Shown: positions 13,301 to 21,700 of the stretch, piece after piece
Layout: every line of letters begins with the position of its first letter
Position numbering within the stretch: the first letter of the stretch is position 1
Assembly: GCA_960531495.1 (NCBI GenBank)
Contig: OY482862.1
Coordinates: forward strand, 8,017,640-8,081,639
Length of the DNA: 64,000 nt
Origin: Zeus faber
Lineage: Eukaryota; Chordata; Actinopteri; Zeiformes; Zeidae
Direction of reading: 5' to 3'
Notes under the pieces: generated by a model
Told to the model about the DNA's origin: nothing
Database searches by the model: none
What the model saw: only the letters and a program-made list of their open reading frames with translations
Position numbers and translations under genes: made by a program

Positions 13301-16300
13301 AGCAAGAGACGGGCCACCACGCTTCCTCCCCATCGGTCCTATGACTGCGCCATCGACCTTCTGCCTGGCACCTGCCCTCCTCGAGGACGTCTCTTCTCTC
13401 TCTCTGCCCCTGAGACTACAGCCATGGAGGAGTACATCCGGGGGGCGCTCACCTCAGGGTTCATCCGCCCTTCTACCTCCCCGGCGGGCGCAGGGTTTTT
13501 CTTCGTGGGTAAGAAGGATGGCGGCCTGCGTCCCTGCATTGATTACCGTGGTCTGAACAAGATCACGGTCAAGAATTGCTACCCCCTTCCTCTCATGTCC
13601 ACATCTTTCGAGCAACTGCAAGGCGCCACCATCTTCACCAAACTCGATCTTCGAAACGCATACAATCTCGTCCGCGTCCGCGAGGGGGATGAGTGGAAGA
13701 CCGCCTTCAACACACCTACCGGCCATTATGAATACCTGGTCATGCCTTTTGGATTGGCCAATGCTCCCGCTGTCTTCCAGGCCTTTGTAAACGACGTCCT
13801 CCATGAGTTTCTCAACCGCTCCGTGTTCATCTACATCGATGACATCCTCATCTTCTCCAGGACCCTTCCCGAACACATACAGCATGTGAGACAGGTCCTT
13901 CACCGCCTGCTCGCCAATGGCCTCTATGTGAAGCTGGAGAAGAGTGAGTTCCATGCCACCACCGTTCAGTTCCTGGGGTTCGTCATCACCGAGGGTCACG
14001 TCCAGATGGATCCTGCCAAGACCGAGGCCGTCCGGGACTGGCCACCACCCACCTCGGTCAAACAGGTGCAGTGCTTCCTCGGGTTTGCCAATTTTTACAG
14101 GCGATTCATTCGGGGTTTTAGCACGGTGGCAGCTCCCCTCACCGCCCTCACTAGGACATCCACAGCCCGCTTCGCCTGGCCTGCGGAGGCTGAGGGGGCG
14201 TTCAGGGCTCTCAAGATGCGGTTCACCGCTGCCCCTGTCCTGGCCACACCAGAGCCTACCCTACCCTTCGTGGTCGAGGTGGATGCTTCCGATGTGGGAG
14301 TGGGGGCCGTTTTGTCCCAAAGGACTCACTCAGGAAGCTCCATCCATGTGCTTTCTTCTCCCGTCGCCTCACCCCAGCGGAACGGAACTATGACATAGGG
14401 AACCGGGAGCTACTGGCAGTCAAACTGGCGTTGGAGGAGTGGCGGCACTGGCTGGAGGGGGCCCAACACCCATTTGTCGTCTGGACCGACCACAAGAACC
14501 TGACATACATTCAGGAGGCCAAACGCCTCAACTCCCGTCAAGCCCGATGGGCCTTGTTCTTCAATCGGTTCAACTTCATCCTGTCGTATCGTCCCGGGTC
14601 CAAGAACTTCAAGCCCGACGCTCTCTCCAGACAGTTTGACCCTCCTGAGCTGGTTGAACTCCCCGAGCCCATTCTCCAGAGCTCCTGCATCTTGGCTCCG
14701 GTCCGCTGGGGAATCGAGACGCAGGTCCGGCAGGCCCAAAGGAGGGAGGCGGATCCCGGCAACGGGCCCCCGGGTCACCTGTTTGTCCCGAAGGCTGTCC
14801 GATCACAAGTCCTGCAATGGGGGCATTCATCCCGCCTCACTGGCCACCCGGGGATCTCCAGGACCCTCGAGTTCCTCCGCAGGCGTTTCTAGTGGCCTAC
14901 CATGGAGCAGGACGTCCGGTCCTTCGTCGCTGCCTGCACCATCGCCACCCAGAACAAGAACCCCCGGTCACGTCCCATGGGGCTGCTGCATCCCCTTCCC
15001 ATCCCCAGTCGGCCCTGGTCACACCTCTCAGTGGACTTCATCACCGGCCTTCCACCGTCTCGGGGCCACACTGTCATCTTTGTTGTTGTAGACCGGTTCT
15101 CCAAGGCTTGCCGTTTTATTCCTCTGCCCAAGCTCCCCTCAGCTCTGGAGACTGCTGAGCTCATGGTGCAGCACGTTTTCAGGGTGTTCGGCCTGCCCCT
15201 GGACGTGGTGGCAGACCGCGGTCCGCAGTTTGCATCCCGGTTCTGGAAAACATTCCACCAGCTCCTCGGCGCCTCCGTCAGCCTGTCCTCCGGTTTCCAC
15301 CCGCAATCCAATGGCCAGACGGAGCGGGTCAACCAGGACCTGGAGACAACACTGAGGTGCCTCGTGTCCTCCAACCCTGCCTCCTGGAGCGACCATCTAG
15401 TGTGGGCGGAATACGCTCACAACACTCTGCGCTGCTCTTCCACTGGCATGTCCCCGTTTTGAGTGCCAGTTTGGGTACGTACCTCCTCTGTTTCAGGAGC
15501 AGGAGGCGGAGGTGGGAGTGCCGTCAGCCCAGCGGTTCGTCCAGCGGTGCCGACGGACCTGGCAGAGGGCTCGTCAGGCCCTGCTGAGGACATCCCGGCA
15601 GCAGCAGATCCAGGCCAACCGACGGCGCAGACCAGCGCCTATGCTCCGTCCGGGCCAGAGGGTCTGGCTGTCCACCAGGGACCTTCCATTACGGGTGGAA
15701 TCACGCAAGCTCGTGCCATGGTATGTTGGGCCCTTCAAGATCGTGCGGCGGGTCAATCCTGCCGCATACCGTCTTCTGCTCCCCAGGTCCATGAGGATAA
15801 ACCCCACCTTCCACGTGTCGCGGCTCCGACCGGTGGTCACCAGCACCTTGGCGCCCACCACAAGGCCTCCTCCGGCGCCTCGCATCATCGACGGTCAGCC
15901 CGCCTACACGGTCCGCCGGGTCCGCGGGGCCCTGCAATACCTGGTGGACTGGGAGGGTTACGGGCCGGAGGAGCGCTCCTGGGTTCCGGCCCGGGATATC
16001 CTGGACCCCTCTCTGATCCAGGATTTCCGCCGTCGCCACCCGACACTCCCTGGAGGAACGTCGGGAGCCGTTCCTAGACGGGGGGGTCCTGTCAGGGTTC
16101 GCCCGGGTCCTACCAGCATCAGCCACTAGATGCCGCCAGTACTGCCTTTTCAAGGTTGCTCTGCTTCACCTATTTCCGTTCCTGATTACCCTGCCTCATT
16201 AGGTTATATGTTTCACCTGTGTCTCGTTTGGTCGTCCCTATTTAGACCCTGTCGTTTGTGTCCTCGGGCGCTCAGTCTTGAGTTTGTCTAACCTCATGAC

Positions 16301-16445
16301 AACGCTCTTGTTCCAAGCTCCCGAGACTTCTTATTTGTTTTTGCCCAGTTTTTGTACTTGTTATGAGTAAACCTCTATTTTTGCCACCTCGCCTCTGCCT
16401 TGTTCTCTGCACCTGGGTTCACTCAGCATACCCCCTAACAGTAGG

Positions 16446-16478
<33 letters not shown>

Positions 16479-17962
16479 TATAGCTGCAGGCAGCAATAGA
16501 CAAGGTCCAGTTTAGTTGTGTTTAGAGCGTTTTAGAGTTTCCAGGGTTCTCTCAAACCAAGTTTACTTAAACGCGGCATGGACTTCCCCTGGTCTGTCGT
16601 CTCCTAGTTGCTTGTCTCGCGGAGCAACCACTGTGCGGTCTACACAGCACAACCCTCCTGTTTTTTAAAACAACCGCCCATGTTTGCCTGTAAACCAGAA
16701 CCTCTCATTATCAGAACTCACCGTGTTGTCTGTGGAAATAGAGCTGCGCTCTCAGTGACGGGTGGCCGTTTGGTGCCGTGTCGGGCACGTGATATATATG
16801 TTGAGCTGTTTCCTTGGATTACATTTTCAGTAAATTACGAATGTATTTCCGTGAAATACGAAAAACGTTGTGGTATTTGTGAGTAATTACCACTGCACAG
16901 CTTCTATTTTCCCAACGCCTCGCTGGATCTTGGAGGCATCACTGAGTTGGACAATGGTCAATGTTTTCAAGGGTAGTGCTGATGACATTTTAAGGTTTCG
17001 TTTTTATTATTTTTTTCATTAATCCGGCAAAGTAATGTGGACCACGGATTTAAAATATCAATCGAACAGATCTACTGACATCTACCAGTTAAGAAGCTGT
17101 ATAAATATACACTTAAATAGATCGTTTGGTAATGTCTAAAGACTACAAAGTGACCGATTCCAGGCCACCCAATGGACACGGTCCAAGTGGACATTCTCAA
17201 TCGGAATCTGTACATTTATAGTTAATAATATGATGACGTCACAAAGCGACAGTAAATCTCATCTGGTTCATTTTAGAACGATACGAGTGACGTGTCAGTT
17301 AACAGAGACCAACTGAATATTTCTGGGCAAAGTTGTTCGGTTTTTCACTAATATCTGCTCCGTACGTGGATCAATCTGGATTATATTTAAACCACGAGAT
17401 CCTTGTGACATAGCGGTTTATACGACACTTCAACCGTGTTCGTAGCATACGTCGAAGTATGTGTTCCAGATATTTTTAGCGGGTTAGACGTATTTCGGCG
17501 TCAGACATACTGGCTCATCAGCCTTAAAATCGCTAAAAATGTGGTCAGTTTTAGGCTTCAAAATTCTGATAAATTTTCCTCTTACAATAACAACCAAATG
17601 GACCCCTAAAAACAGTTAAGAAAAGGGCAAACAATCAAAATCAAAATGTAAAATAATACAAGATTACAAGAAAATAAACAATATAATATAATAATAATTA
17701 AAATATATATGACATACGTATACTGTATACAGTAAAGTCCTATGTATAGTTTAATAGATTTCTAGAAAAGAGATATAAAGAGTAATTCATACTCTACCCT
17801 CCAGACGTTCAGCAGTTTTTTGGCTTCCGCAATTTCACTGTCTTCGTCAAGACCATTCTCCACCTAAGAACCATATGATTACATTATCATTGCATTATCG
17901 ACGTGGACAATGGAAGAAAAAACTTCGAAACAGATCATATCATTTACCGTGTGATCCGCCAT
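5510..17962 (-). CDS. nmi: N-myc-interactor (NMI/IFI35 family), nine coding exons
   Basis: Exons on the minus strand: 17962-17948, 17863-17798, 10199-10041, 9823-9707, 9627-9465, 8200-8094, 7973-7787, 7079-6976 and 5725-5510. All have GT-AG junctions and consistent phase, giving 377 aa. Residues ~28-119 form a charged coiled coil. Residues ~120-209 and ~210-306 are two NID-type domains, with motifs [30 protein letters not shown] and [14 protein letters not shown]. The C-terminal exon has [11 protein letters not shown] and [12 protein letters not shown]. These match the NMI/IFI35 family, which in vertebrates is interferon-induced, cytoplasmic and acts in STAT and innate signalling. I favour NMI over IFI35 because of the coiled coil and the C-terminal exon, but a fish ifi35 name is possible. 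The second intron (about 7.6 kb) is enlarged by repeats and a gypsy element. The gene diverges from the PARP14-like gene. Confidence 0.88.
7345..7620. repeat. LINE 3'-tail-like fragment in an nmi intron
   Basis: The words AGAATCAGAATCGGGCTTAA and TTGCACATGCAAGGAACTTG resemble the 3' ends of fish LINEs in reverse orientation. It is short and carries no coding remnant. The exact family is not assigned. Confidence 0.5.
7717..7763. repeat. (CA)n microsatellite in an nmi intron
   Basis: A nearly pure AC dinucleotide run about 24 bp downstream of the splice donor of nmi coding exon 7. Confidence 0.95.
10311..11330. repeat. Unit A of an unnamed ~1-kb dispersed repeat with (TAA/TTA)n edge
   Basis: It begins with a (TAA)n-(TTA)n run (10311-10373), then TAGCTGCAGGCAGCAATA, and runs to the gypsy insertion point. 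The same ordered words recur in unit B (from 16447), in the opposite orientation at 31995-34560, and partly at 63530-64000. An apparent 89-codon minus-strand frame at 11017-11286 is inside the repeat and is not kept open in the other copies, so I do not call it a gene. Confidence 0.7.
11331..11681 (+). repeat. 5' LTR of the gypsy element
   Basis: 351 bp, starts TGTCAGGG and ends CCCCTAACA. It is identical to the 3' LTR except for T/C at 11561 versus 16320 and T/A at 11604 versus 16363. It contains a TATA-like TATTTAG at 11480 and an AGTAAA near 11606 that may act as a poly(A) signal. Confidence 0.95.
11480..11521 (+). promoter_or_regulatory. LTR core promoter and inferred transcript start
   Basis: TATTTAG (11480-11486) lies about 31 bp upstream of GCTCAGTCTTG (11511-11521). 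That 11-mer is the exact complement of the primer-binding site just past the LTR, as expected if the RNA 5' end begins at about 11511. The start site is inferred, not measured. Confidence 0.7.
11683..11693 (+). other. Self-priming primer-binding site
   Basis: CAAGACTGAGC, two nucleotides after the LTR end, is perfectly complementary to GCTCAGTCTTG at 11511-11521 in the LTR. In Tf1 and sushi-type elements the first ~11 nt of the RNA fold back on such a site and prime reverse transcription instead of a tRNA. I did not recognise a tRNA-derived site here. Confidence 0.75.
11700..12686 (+). CDS. gag: Gypsy Gag polyprotein
   Basis: 328 aa from the ATG 19 nt after the 5' LTR. An upstream in-frame ATG inside the LTR is less likely because it lies within the LTR and upstream of the PBS. 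The protein has a Gln/Pro-rich N-terminal part, then a retrotransposon Gag capsid-like region rich in Trp, Arg and Leu. The C-terminal nucleocapsid zinc knuckle is CX2CX4HX4C (Cys303, Cys306, His311, Cys316). It forms the particle and binds the element RNA. The frame is intact, unlike pol. A slippery heptamer near its 3' end feeds ribosomes into the -1 frame. Confidence 0.9.
   Translation: MDPAESQPPEVESLRVALTNQGAAIGRHERVLQQVLDNLQSLAQAIQQSQAQAPPMAPAPALPPMDPRPPEHREPRLPAPERYDGNPGGCRGFLTQCSLAFELQPSQFPTQRSQVAYVVTLLTGKALSWATAIWNRQTPACSSYQAFAGEMRRVFDHSVCGREASTRLLRLRQGGQSVADYAIAFRTLAVASGWNSEALIAAFQEGLNEGVKDELASREAQEDLDTLIDAAIRVDNRLRERQGERVFPASPIPARRAALGTRPPEHLLAIPSSPPASREEPMQVGSTRLSRSERDRRMRERCCLYCGIPGHFRSSCPELSGKANSRPG
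12659..12665 (+). promoter_or_regulatory. Programmed -1 frameshift site between gag and pol
   Basis: The heptamer G GGA AAA matches the X XXY YYZ rule and is correctly phased with gag codons (GGA at 12660, AAA at 12663). The -1 frame is then open through to the protease. The gag stop is at 12684-12686, 19 nt downstream. A stimulatory RNA structure was not evaluated. Confidence 0.65.
12665..16129 (+). pseudogene. pol: Gypsy Pol: protease, RT, RNase H, integrase, chromodomain (broken)
   Basis: In the -1 frame after gag. The aspartic protease DSGA motif lies at about 12797. Reverse transcriptase has the YIDD box near 13832, and RNase H begins at [12 protein letters not shown]. The integrase shows the zinc-binding histidines, then the catalytic aspartates in VDFITG and VADRGPQF and a glutamate in [10 protein letters not shown] chromodomain ([13 protein letters not shown]) closes the protein at about 15900-16030, which in chromoviruses directs integration to marked chromatin. 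Breaks: a frame change in RNase H at about 14320-14345, an in-frame TAG at 14890-14892, and a frame change with TGA at 15460-15462 in a T run. The reading frame ends 40 nt inside the 3' LTR. It is probably non-functional in cis. Confidence 0.88.
16077..16089 (+). other. Polypurine tract for plus-strand priming
   Basis: GACGGGGGGG followed by TCC directly abuts the 3' LTR. This is the expected place and composition for the PPT of an LTR retroelement. Confidence 0.7.
16090..16440 (+). repeat. 3' LTR of the gypsy element
   Basis: 351 bp, 99.4% identical by eye to the 5' LTR (two substitutions). It is followed by the GTAGG target duplication. Confidence 0.95.
16446..17480. repeat. Unit B of the ~1-kb dispersed repeat
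   Basis: It starts with a (TAA)n run (16447-16480), then ATAGCTGCAGGCAGCAATAG as in unit A. It shares with A the words GTTTGCCTGTAAACCAGA, TGTCTGTGGAAATAGAGCTG and TTTGGTGCCGTG. The distal part is more decayed. Units A and B are in the same orientation, a tandem pair joined by the ATT-type microsatellite and now split by the gypsy insertion. Confidence 0.65.
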
Positions 17963-18304
17963 GTCGCCGACGACCTGTTTAGAAGGAATCGAAAGCAACG
18001 TCTCATATATCAATATAAACGGAAATATCAGTTACGACGATAATTATAATAATAACAAAAACAATAATTATCATTACAAAAAAGAGAACAAGTATCCCCT
18101 TTTCATAAATACGTATCTCCCCGTTAACTTACCTGGAAGTTTTATTTTCAAGTGAGCAGCAAAAAGAGTGGTTGTCGTTGTTGTTGTTGGCGTCCAAGTG
18201 GAAATCGGAATTGAAAGTGAAAGTTAAGAACTCGAGCTAGTGCCTAAAATGGACGTTTAACGCCGGTGGAGCTGGATGTCTGGGTGCGAGGCGGACGACG
18301 CAAA
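17963..18304. promoter_or_regulatory. Divergent promoter shared by nmi and the parp14-like gene
   Basis: Only 342 bp separate the two start codons, and each first coding exon has a good splice donor. The interval holds an ISRE (18213-18225) and no TATA box close to either ATG. Head-to-head interferon genes are known in vertebrates, for example PARP9 and DTX3L. Untranslated exons cannot be excluded. Confidence 0.75.
18213..18225 (+). promoter_or_regulatory. ISRE (interferon-stimulated response element)
   Basis: GAAAGTGAAAGTT fits the GAAANNGAAA consensus bound by IRF factors and ISGF3 exactly. It lies 80 bp upstream of the parp14-like ATG and 251 bp from the nmi ATG. A nearby GAAATCGGAA (18201-18210) may be a weaker half site. 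Confidence 0.85.
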
Positions 18305-18704
18305 ATGGCAGAGAGGATCCTGGTTTTAGAAGGTCTGCCCGCCGACCTGGACCACGGGATTGAATCCAGATTGTCTCTGTACTTCCAGAACAAGAGGCGC
18401 TCCGGGGGCGAGGTGCTGCAGGTGCGGGCGGACCCCGCAGACCGCAGGAGGGCTCTGCTGGTCTACACCGACGACGCAGGTACACCGGTGCCGTCGCGAT
18501 CCGTGTTGGCGAAACGCGCGTCGGCCACGACATATGATCGACTTCACGTTCCCCCCCGTTTAGATTTGAAGAGAGTTTTGGCCAAGAAACACCACCAGGT
18601 CGATCTCAAGGGACCGTTCGGATTGTTTCAACCGCGGCTGAAGTTGGCAGAGGATTTGAAAGCAGAGGTGCATTCAAATATAATTGTATTTTTAATGGCG
18701 ATTT

Positions 18705-18735
<31 letters not shown>

Positions 18736-21700
18736 GTGTGTGGGTGGGGGATGCTTTTATTTTCGGTGTTAAAAACATGGTTAATTTACTCATCAGCAAG
18801 TGTTCATTCATTTTGCAGCCAGCGGTGACCCCCCTACCCGGTGAGACATTTTCACGGATATTAAAAATAATAATAATAATAATAGAATATGTATGTGTGC
18901 GATGGAAATGAAAACGACCCAAATAACTTTGAACGAATTACTTTCAGAATCAGCCCAGGAACACTCCGGCGCATGCGCACGTGTGCTGCGCGTCAGAAGC
19001 GAGCTCAAGAGGGACTTTCTGCAGATGTACTTTGAGCAGTTTGCCTGTGGACCGGTCCTCAGCAAACATGGGAAAAATACCTGGCTCCTCCGGGCGTCCA
19101 ATGAATCAGGTAAACCTGATACACTGTTTCACTGAAACATCAACCCACGGAAAATCACATGGGTGACAATTGCATGTTCTTTAACATGGTATTATTGACT
19201 TATTAGTATCAGATTCTGCTCAGATACCAGAGCATGATAATGCAAAGACCTGGAAGGTAATTTCCCTTCAACATCACCCACCTCTTAAATAATTGCACCT
19301 CTTGACATTCCATGTACATGTAGTCGTCAGAATATGTTTGTATCATTTCATTACTTTTGATTGTAGCTATAGAAGAACATAGGCAAAGACTGAAATGAAA
19401 ACGGTCTCACAGTTTCCCTTCTGATTTGTTTTTTAGTCAAAATGAGAATCAATATAGGAGTAATTACATGTATTTTACAACATAATTTGATGACAGTAAC
19501 TGTACACATGGAAATACATATATTGATATGGATTTGTTTTTAATGCATGGGGTGTAGCAGGGGAAATAGAATTGAAGCATCTGCAGATTTGAAATTGCCC
19601 AACCAATTGGACAGATGCACTTCCATGTTAGTGTTCTCTAGCATTCTGACAACCGAGATTAATAAAATTAGATTCATGTTTTTCGGCCCTCCTAGATATG
19701 GAGAAGATCTGCTCCAAAAAGCCCCATGACCACGGGATATCTGTGGAGGTCCACAGCAGCGGGGAGGGGAAGGCCCAGCTGGACCCCAGGCGTTTCATCC
19801 TGAGCGGCTTTGACGATGCCTGTCTCTCCAGCTTCGTCTCTGTGTACATCGGAAGCTGCAGCCGCGGGGCCCCGCACACCTGGGAGGCTGTGGACGACGG
19901 AGACAGGATCGTGGTCACCTTCACGGAAGACATTGGTGTGTGTGAGACACGGACAGACATCTGTCAGAAAAGCATCTCAAGCAAGCTATTATGTCCATTA
20001 TTAAGTCCTTTATTTCAAATGTGTGTGGCCACAGATGCAACCCCCTTCATGAAGAAGATCTCCGAAAAGAGGTTTGAGGACAAGGAGATTGGCGTCTGCC
20101 ATTTAGAGCTGACCGCTTCGGTTTTGGTCCAAGGAGACATGAGTGAGATCTCGGAAGAGGCCTTAAACACCTACTTTTTCAAGAAAACAAGCAACGGGGG
20201 CGAGATTAAGTCCCTTGAATGGGTTAGCCGAAACGAAAGCGTCGTGATAACATTTGAAGACAGACAAGGTGAGATTATTTCAAAAGTTATTTTTCCCATT
20301 GTTTTACATCACACAATATAATAATTGGATTAAGATATTTCAGTAAAAGGCATATTTTAATCATACACACTGTGACTGTGGCACTGTCTCTCTCCTCTTG
20401 CATTATTTTGGCTCCTTAATAAATGTACATCGTTGGCCCCACCTAATATTTCGCGACGACAAATTCATTTATTGTGATTTAATTGAAAATATACCTGTAA
20501 CACAATGATGCATTTCAGGGTTCGTATTGATGTCTATTTCTATGTATTGCAGCATTTAATGATAAATGATTTTAATGTATCGCTATATTATTATAATTAT
20601 ATTTTCCAAAAACATTAACCAATGCCTTTGTAAGTCTTTGATATTTTACTTGTGAAATCAATTAATTATGTAATTTACCAAAACGCAGAAGTAGAATTAC
20701 TAGTCTAAAGAAATGTAAAAGCAATATACATTACAATATGCATGCATTTATTGCTGCATATCTTTTGCTGCAAATATTCTATTTATTGTGAATGAGTCGT
20801 CATGAGCTTAATTCATCCCTTTATCACCATAGTTGCTCACAGGGTGGCGGAGCACCAGCACACCCTCCTCAGACAGAAGCTCACCGCAGCCCTGTTCTAC
20901 TCTGACCTGCAGAAGGCTTTGACCGGACGAACACACCTCCAGCCAAAAGTCACTACCGATATAGCTATGCCAGTCAGTAGAGAACGCCTCATGTTTATCG
21001 GTCGCAATGAGGTCTACAGGCAGGAGCTGACATCTGCTCTCCAAAAGGTCCACGCAACAGTTTCCTTGAACGTGGATTCTGGAATCCCTCAGATGGAGCT
21101 GAGTATGTCCATTGACAAGAAGTCACTGGGAATGCTTCGACACTGCAATTCCTGGGAAGGCAATGCTCTGAGAGAGGCTCAGGCCCAGTTGAAAAGACTC
21201 ACGGAGGAGCGTATCCCAACTGAGGCAGAGGTCTGGCAGGCGGTGGAGAGTAGTTGCCTTGAACTCAACAAGGCTAACACTTCCATCTCTTTTACCATTG
21301 GAACTTCTGAGATAGTGATTGTTGGGATGCAAGACGAAGCAAAAGGTCTTATAGAGAGGGTTAAGAACTTAGTAAAACAGGCCAGTGATAACCTCCAAAC
21401 CAAGAGAGACACAACGGAGACAAAAATCCAACTTGACTCCATGGAAAGGGTAGGCCTCATCTGGAATCTTGTCTCCGACAAGTTGATAAATGATGATGTG
21501 GGGCTATGCAAAGATGATGATAGCTTCACTGTTCATCTGAAGGGCATGAGGAAAAGGGTAGAAAAAGCAGAAGAGATAATCAAAGAAGCCCAAGAGAATG
21601 TAATTTCCAGAGAACTTGATTTATCCCATCATCTGACAAATTTCTTAAAGGTGATTGACTTAAAGAACTTCCAAAGCGATCACTATACGCAAAACAACAT

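Larger units (their letters stand above)
11331..16440 (+). mobile_element. Ty3/gypsy retrotransposon, Tf1/sushi-like chromovirus type
   Basis: Two 351-bp LTRs with TG...CA ends flank gag, a frameshifted pol and a C-terminal chromodomain. A 5-bp target duplication GTAGG is present at 11326-11330 and 16441-16445. The LTRs differ at only two positions (offsets 230 and 273), so the insertion is recent on a genomic time scale. The pol frame nevertheless carries several breaks. The element lies in nmi intron 2, transcriptionally opposite to nmi, and is inserted into the ~1-kb repeat. The order protease, RT, RNase H, integrase, chromodomain and the self-priming PBS place it with sushi-like elements. 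Confidence 0.95.

Noticed and set aside
11849-15396. Minus-strand frames opposite gag and pol
   Set aside because: Shadows of GC-rich coding sequence; no motifs, and the plus strand is clearly the coding strand.
18266-18772. A 168-codon frame starting upstream of the parp14-like ATG
   Set aside because: It reads through an 84-bp intron (18480-18563). The spliced model keeps phase and joins the RRM-like domain better, and the ATG at 18305 has the better context.
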